6,558 nucleotides of DNA, from positions 1 to 6,558 of the forward strand of contig JAUWQC010000055.1 of NCBI GenBank assembly GCA_030611285.1, read 5' to 3'. The stretch comes from a bacterium (GTDB lineage: Bacteria > Actinomycetota > Humimicrobiia > Humimicrobiales > Humimicrobiaceae). The notes beneath the pieces were generated by a model that saw nothing but the letters and a program-made list of their open reading frames with translations, had not been told where the DNA came from and did not search any database. The translations under genes were made by a program, and so were the position numbers. Of the stretch, positions 4,594-6,558 are shown in pieces (positions within the stretch are counted from its first letter, which is position 1; the number at the start of each line of letters is the position of its first letter).

Positions 4594-6471
4594 CTATCCC
4601 TGCAGCTTGGAGGACCACATCTTCTTCTCATTAAAATTAGGAACAATCTTTTTTAAATCTTTAAATAGGTTTTTATAATCATAAAGCTGGATCTCTTTTT
4701 CAATATTGAACAATAAATTTTTTATCTCTTCCCTGTTTTCCTTACTTTTATTCCTGGTTACAAATATTGAAGGAAAATCTGTGGGTATAAGTTTTTCATC
4801 ACTATTTATCAGTTCTTCGGCAAATTTCTCTCCCCGTCTTACCCCGGAATAAGTAATTTTAATATCCTTTTCAGGCTCTAATCCATACAACTTTATCATA
4901 TTTTTGGCCAGCTCTAAAATACTTATCGGCTTTCCCATATCAAGAACATAGATCTCGCCGCCTATGCTCATTACACATGCCTGTATTACCAGCTGTGAGG
5001 CTTCGGTAATGGTCATAAAGAACCTTGTCATTTTAGGATGGGTAACAACCACCGGTCCCCCGCTTTCTATCTGGTTCTGGAATATGGGCATTACACTGCC
5101 CTGGCTCCCAAGCACATTTCCAAATCTTACAATTATAAAGACCGTATCCCTGACTTTTGAAAGTGTCTGCAGATATTTTTCTGAAAGCAATTTTGATATA
5201 CCCATTATATTCCTGGGGTTAACCGCTTTATCCGTAGAGAGCATTACGAACTTTTTAACTCCGCTGGAGATAGACAATTTTGCCAGTGCTTTTGTGCCCA
5301 GAAAGTTATTCTGCAATGCAGCTTCCGGGTTTAATTGCATAAGCGGAACATGTTTATAAGCCGCAGCATGAAACACAACCTCGGGTTTATACTTCTTAAA
5401 CACACCCCTGATGCTGGCTCTATCTCTTATATCAGTAACAATGGGTATAGCATTGGGATAATCAAGTTTTGTAGAAAGTTCCTGTTCTATTAAGAATATA
5501 TTATTCTCCGAATGATCAACAAGAATCAGATTTGATGGTTTAAACCTTATTACCTGTCTGCAGAGTTCAGAGCCAATAGATCCTCCCGCGCCGGTTATAA
5601 GGATTGATTTGCCTTCAAGCTGATCTAAAAGTTGACTGTAGTTAAGATTTACAGGCTTTCTCCCTAAAATGTCTTCTATCCGTATATCCCTTAACTGATA
5701 TAGGTGCGCTTTTCCATCTATTATCTCATACAAGCTGGGAAGGGTTTTACAAAATATCCCTTCTTCTTTTGCCTTAAAAGTGACATTCTTCCTAACCTCG
5801 CCGCTGGCTGAGGGTATTGCGATTATTATTTCATCAATAGCCAGCTTTTTAATAAATTTCTTAACTTCATCAGTTTTTCCAAAAACTTTTAGCCCATGAA
5901 TTTGATGCCCGATTTTCGCCTTATCGTCATCTAAAAATCCTACAGGAATATATTCGCTGTCCTTCTGTCTTATCATCTCTCTTACTATCATCTCGCCTGC
6001 ATCACCGGCGCCAACAATCAAGGTTCTCTTCCTGCGGGTATAAATGCTTCCGAATTTCATCTCATTAAACATTCTGACTGAGAATCTTGAACCCACAATC
6101 AAAATTAAAGTAAGGAGAAAATCTATTATAAGTATGCTTCTTGGAAAATATTCTGTTTCAACTATATAGAAAACAAATATCATAACTAAAGAACTTAAAG
6201 CCAATGACTTAATAATGGCAAGGAAATCTCTAAAACTGGCATATTTCCAGATTTTTTTATAGATGCCAAATAGAATGAAGCTTAGAAGTTTAACAGCGAC
6301 TATTATTGAAGTGTACGTTATGAAATCTTTTGCGTGCTCAGGAGAAAGGCCACCCAATCCTCTTATTTCCAGCTGTCCTCTTAAATAAAAAGATATAGTA
6401 AAAGATGAAAAGAATATAATTACATCAAGTAATACTTGAATTATATTACTTTTAATTTTTAGTAAATTCAT
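4594..6471 (-). CDS. Membrane nucleotide-sugar 4,6-dehydratase (PglF/WbpM/CapD family)
   Basis: The 625 residues are the full length of the long membrane form. About four transmembrane helices lie in residues 10-130. A first Rossmann-like domain follows (LIVGAGDAGE, 151-160), then the SDR catalytic domain from about 287. That domain has ITGAGGSIGSEL (292-303) for NAD(P) binding, HAAAYKHVP (368-376), STDKAVNP (412-419) and MGISK (423-427). Met423 with Lys427 is the Met-x-x-x-Lys that replaces YxxxK in this family, and RFGNVLGSQGSV (449-460) follows. Such enzymes convert UDP-GlcNAc to the 4-keto-6-deoxy sugar, the entry point to bacillosamine, QuiNAc, FucNAc and related sugars. The exact product and C5 stereochemistry cannot be told from sequence. 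The ATG at 6471 has no strong SD (AAAATATTGAA upstream) and lies 30 bases after the preceding stop, consistent with an operon. The last residues (MWSSKLQG) match no motif I recognise. Confidence 0.94.
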   Translation of the reverse strand: MNLLKIKSNIIQVLLDVIIFFSSFTISFYLRGQLEIRGLGGLSPEHAKDFITYTSIIVAVKLLSFILFGIYKKIWKYASFRDFLAIIKSLALSSLVMIFVFYIVETEYFPRSILIIDFLLTLILIVGSRFSVRMFNEMKFGSIYTRRKRTLIVGAGDAGEMIVREMIRQKDSEYIPVGFLDDDKAKIGHQIHGLKVFGKTDEVKKFIKKLAIDEIIIAIPSASGEVRKNVTFKAKEEGIFCKTLPSLYEIIDGKAHLYQLRDIRIEDILGRKPVNLNYSQLLDQLEGKSILITGAGGSIGSELCRQVIRFKPSNLILVDHSENNIFLIEQELSTKLDYPNAIPIVTDIRDRASIRGVFKKYKPEVVFHAAAYKHVPLMQLNPEAALQNNFLGTKALAKLSISSGVKKFVMLSTDKAVNPRNIMGISKLLSEKYLQTLSKVRDTVFIIVRFGNVLGSQGSVMPIFQNQIESGGPVVVTHPKMTRFFMTITEASQLVIQACVMSIGGEIYVLDMGKPISILELAKNMIKLYGLEPEKDIKITYSGVRRGEKFAEELINSDEKLIPTDFPSIFVTRNKSKENREEIKNLLFNIEKEIQLYDYKNLFKDLKKIVPNFNEKKMWSSKLQG

Positions 6472-6501
6472 TTCAATATTTTAATTTTTTACTAGCTAAA
6501 T

Positions 6502-6558
6502 TTACTTCAGATTCTCTAAATAATCTTTACCAACTATTATGGCTGCATCTGCATCTTT
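6502..6558 (-). CDS. 3' end of an upstream operon gene (18 residues visible)
   Basis: The minus strand is open from the window edge to a TAA at 6504-6502, encoding KDADAAIIVGKDYLENLK and a stop. The Ala/Ile/Val/Gly content with charged ends looks like a real protein C-terminus, and the 30-base gap to the dehydratase ATG is operon-like. Eighteen residues are too few to name a family. Nucleotide-sugar or glycosyltransferase enzymes would fit the neighbourhood, but nothing in the residues decides it. A chance open frame of this length is possible. Confidence 0.5.
   Translation of the reverse strand, partial: KDADAAIIVGKDYLENLK

Noticed and set aside
4964..5359. Plus-strand open frame of 131 codons
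   Set aside because: It is antisense to the conserved catalytic domain of the 4,6-dehydratase; no own ribosome site or domain was seen.

Overview
The window is a low-GC bacterial chromosome segment with short intergenic gaps and SD-type ribosome binding sites. The genes do not identify the organism. A probable GerMN-type membrane protein, a YkuE-like phosphoesterase and a PglC-type sugar transferase suggest an uncultured bacterium, possibly of a Gram-positive-related or candidate lineage. That placement is inference.

Left block (1-1594, minus strand): a membrane-anchored calcineurin-like metallophosphoesterase (545-1594) is followed downstream by the 5' part of a single-pass membrane protein that runs off the window edge (1-463). 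The start of a GerMN-like domain is visible in it.

Middle block (1595-2916): a 355-base intergenic stretch carries candidate divergent promoters, nested inverted repeats and a local GC-richer island. It leads into a plus-strand toxin-antitoxin locus with an unusual layout: two tandem 78-residue ribbon-helix-helix antitoxin paralogues (1950-2186, 2243-2479; 47 of 78 residues identical) and one PIN-domain toxin (2503-2916). A consensus-like promoter and AT palindromes lie in front of the first antitoxin, as expected for an autoregulated TA operon. This block looks much more AT-rich than the genes to its right.

Right block (3043-6558): a plus-strand atypical SDR / NAD-dependent epimerase-like gene (3043-3933) converges on a minus-strand surface-polysaccharide operon. 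In transcription order the operon has the 3' tip of an unidentified gene (6502-6558), a membrane nucleotide-sugar 4,6-dehydratase of the PglF/WbpM/CapD family (4594-6471), and a small monotopic phosphoglycosyl transferase of the PglC/WcaJ type (4000-4572). Together the last two would make a 4-keto-6-deoxy UDP-HexNAc and start glycan assembly on a polyprenyl phosphate carrier. The aminotransferase and acetyltransferase of a full bacillosamine-type pathway are not in view.

No tRNA, rRNA, CRISPR array or insertion sequence was recognised. The items most worth a second look are the two-antitoxin/one-toxin module, three departures from family motifs (GVHDH in the phosphoesterase, a Glu for the first PIN Asp, GATDFLG in the SDR), and the nested inverted repeats between the phosphoesterase and the TA locus.
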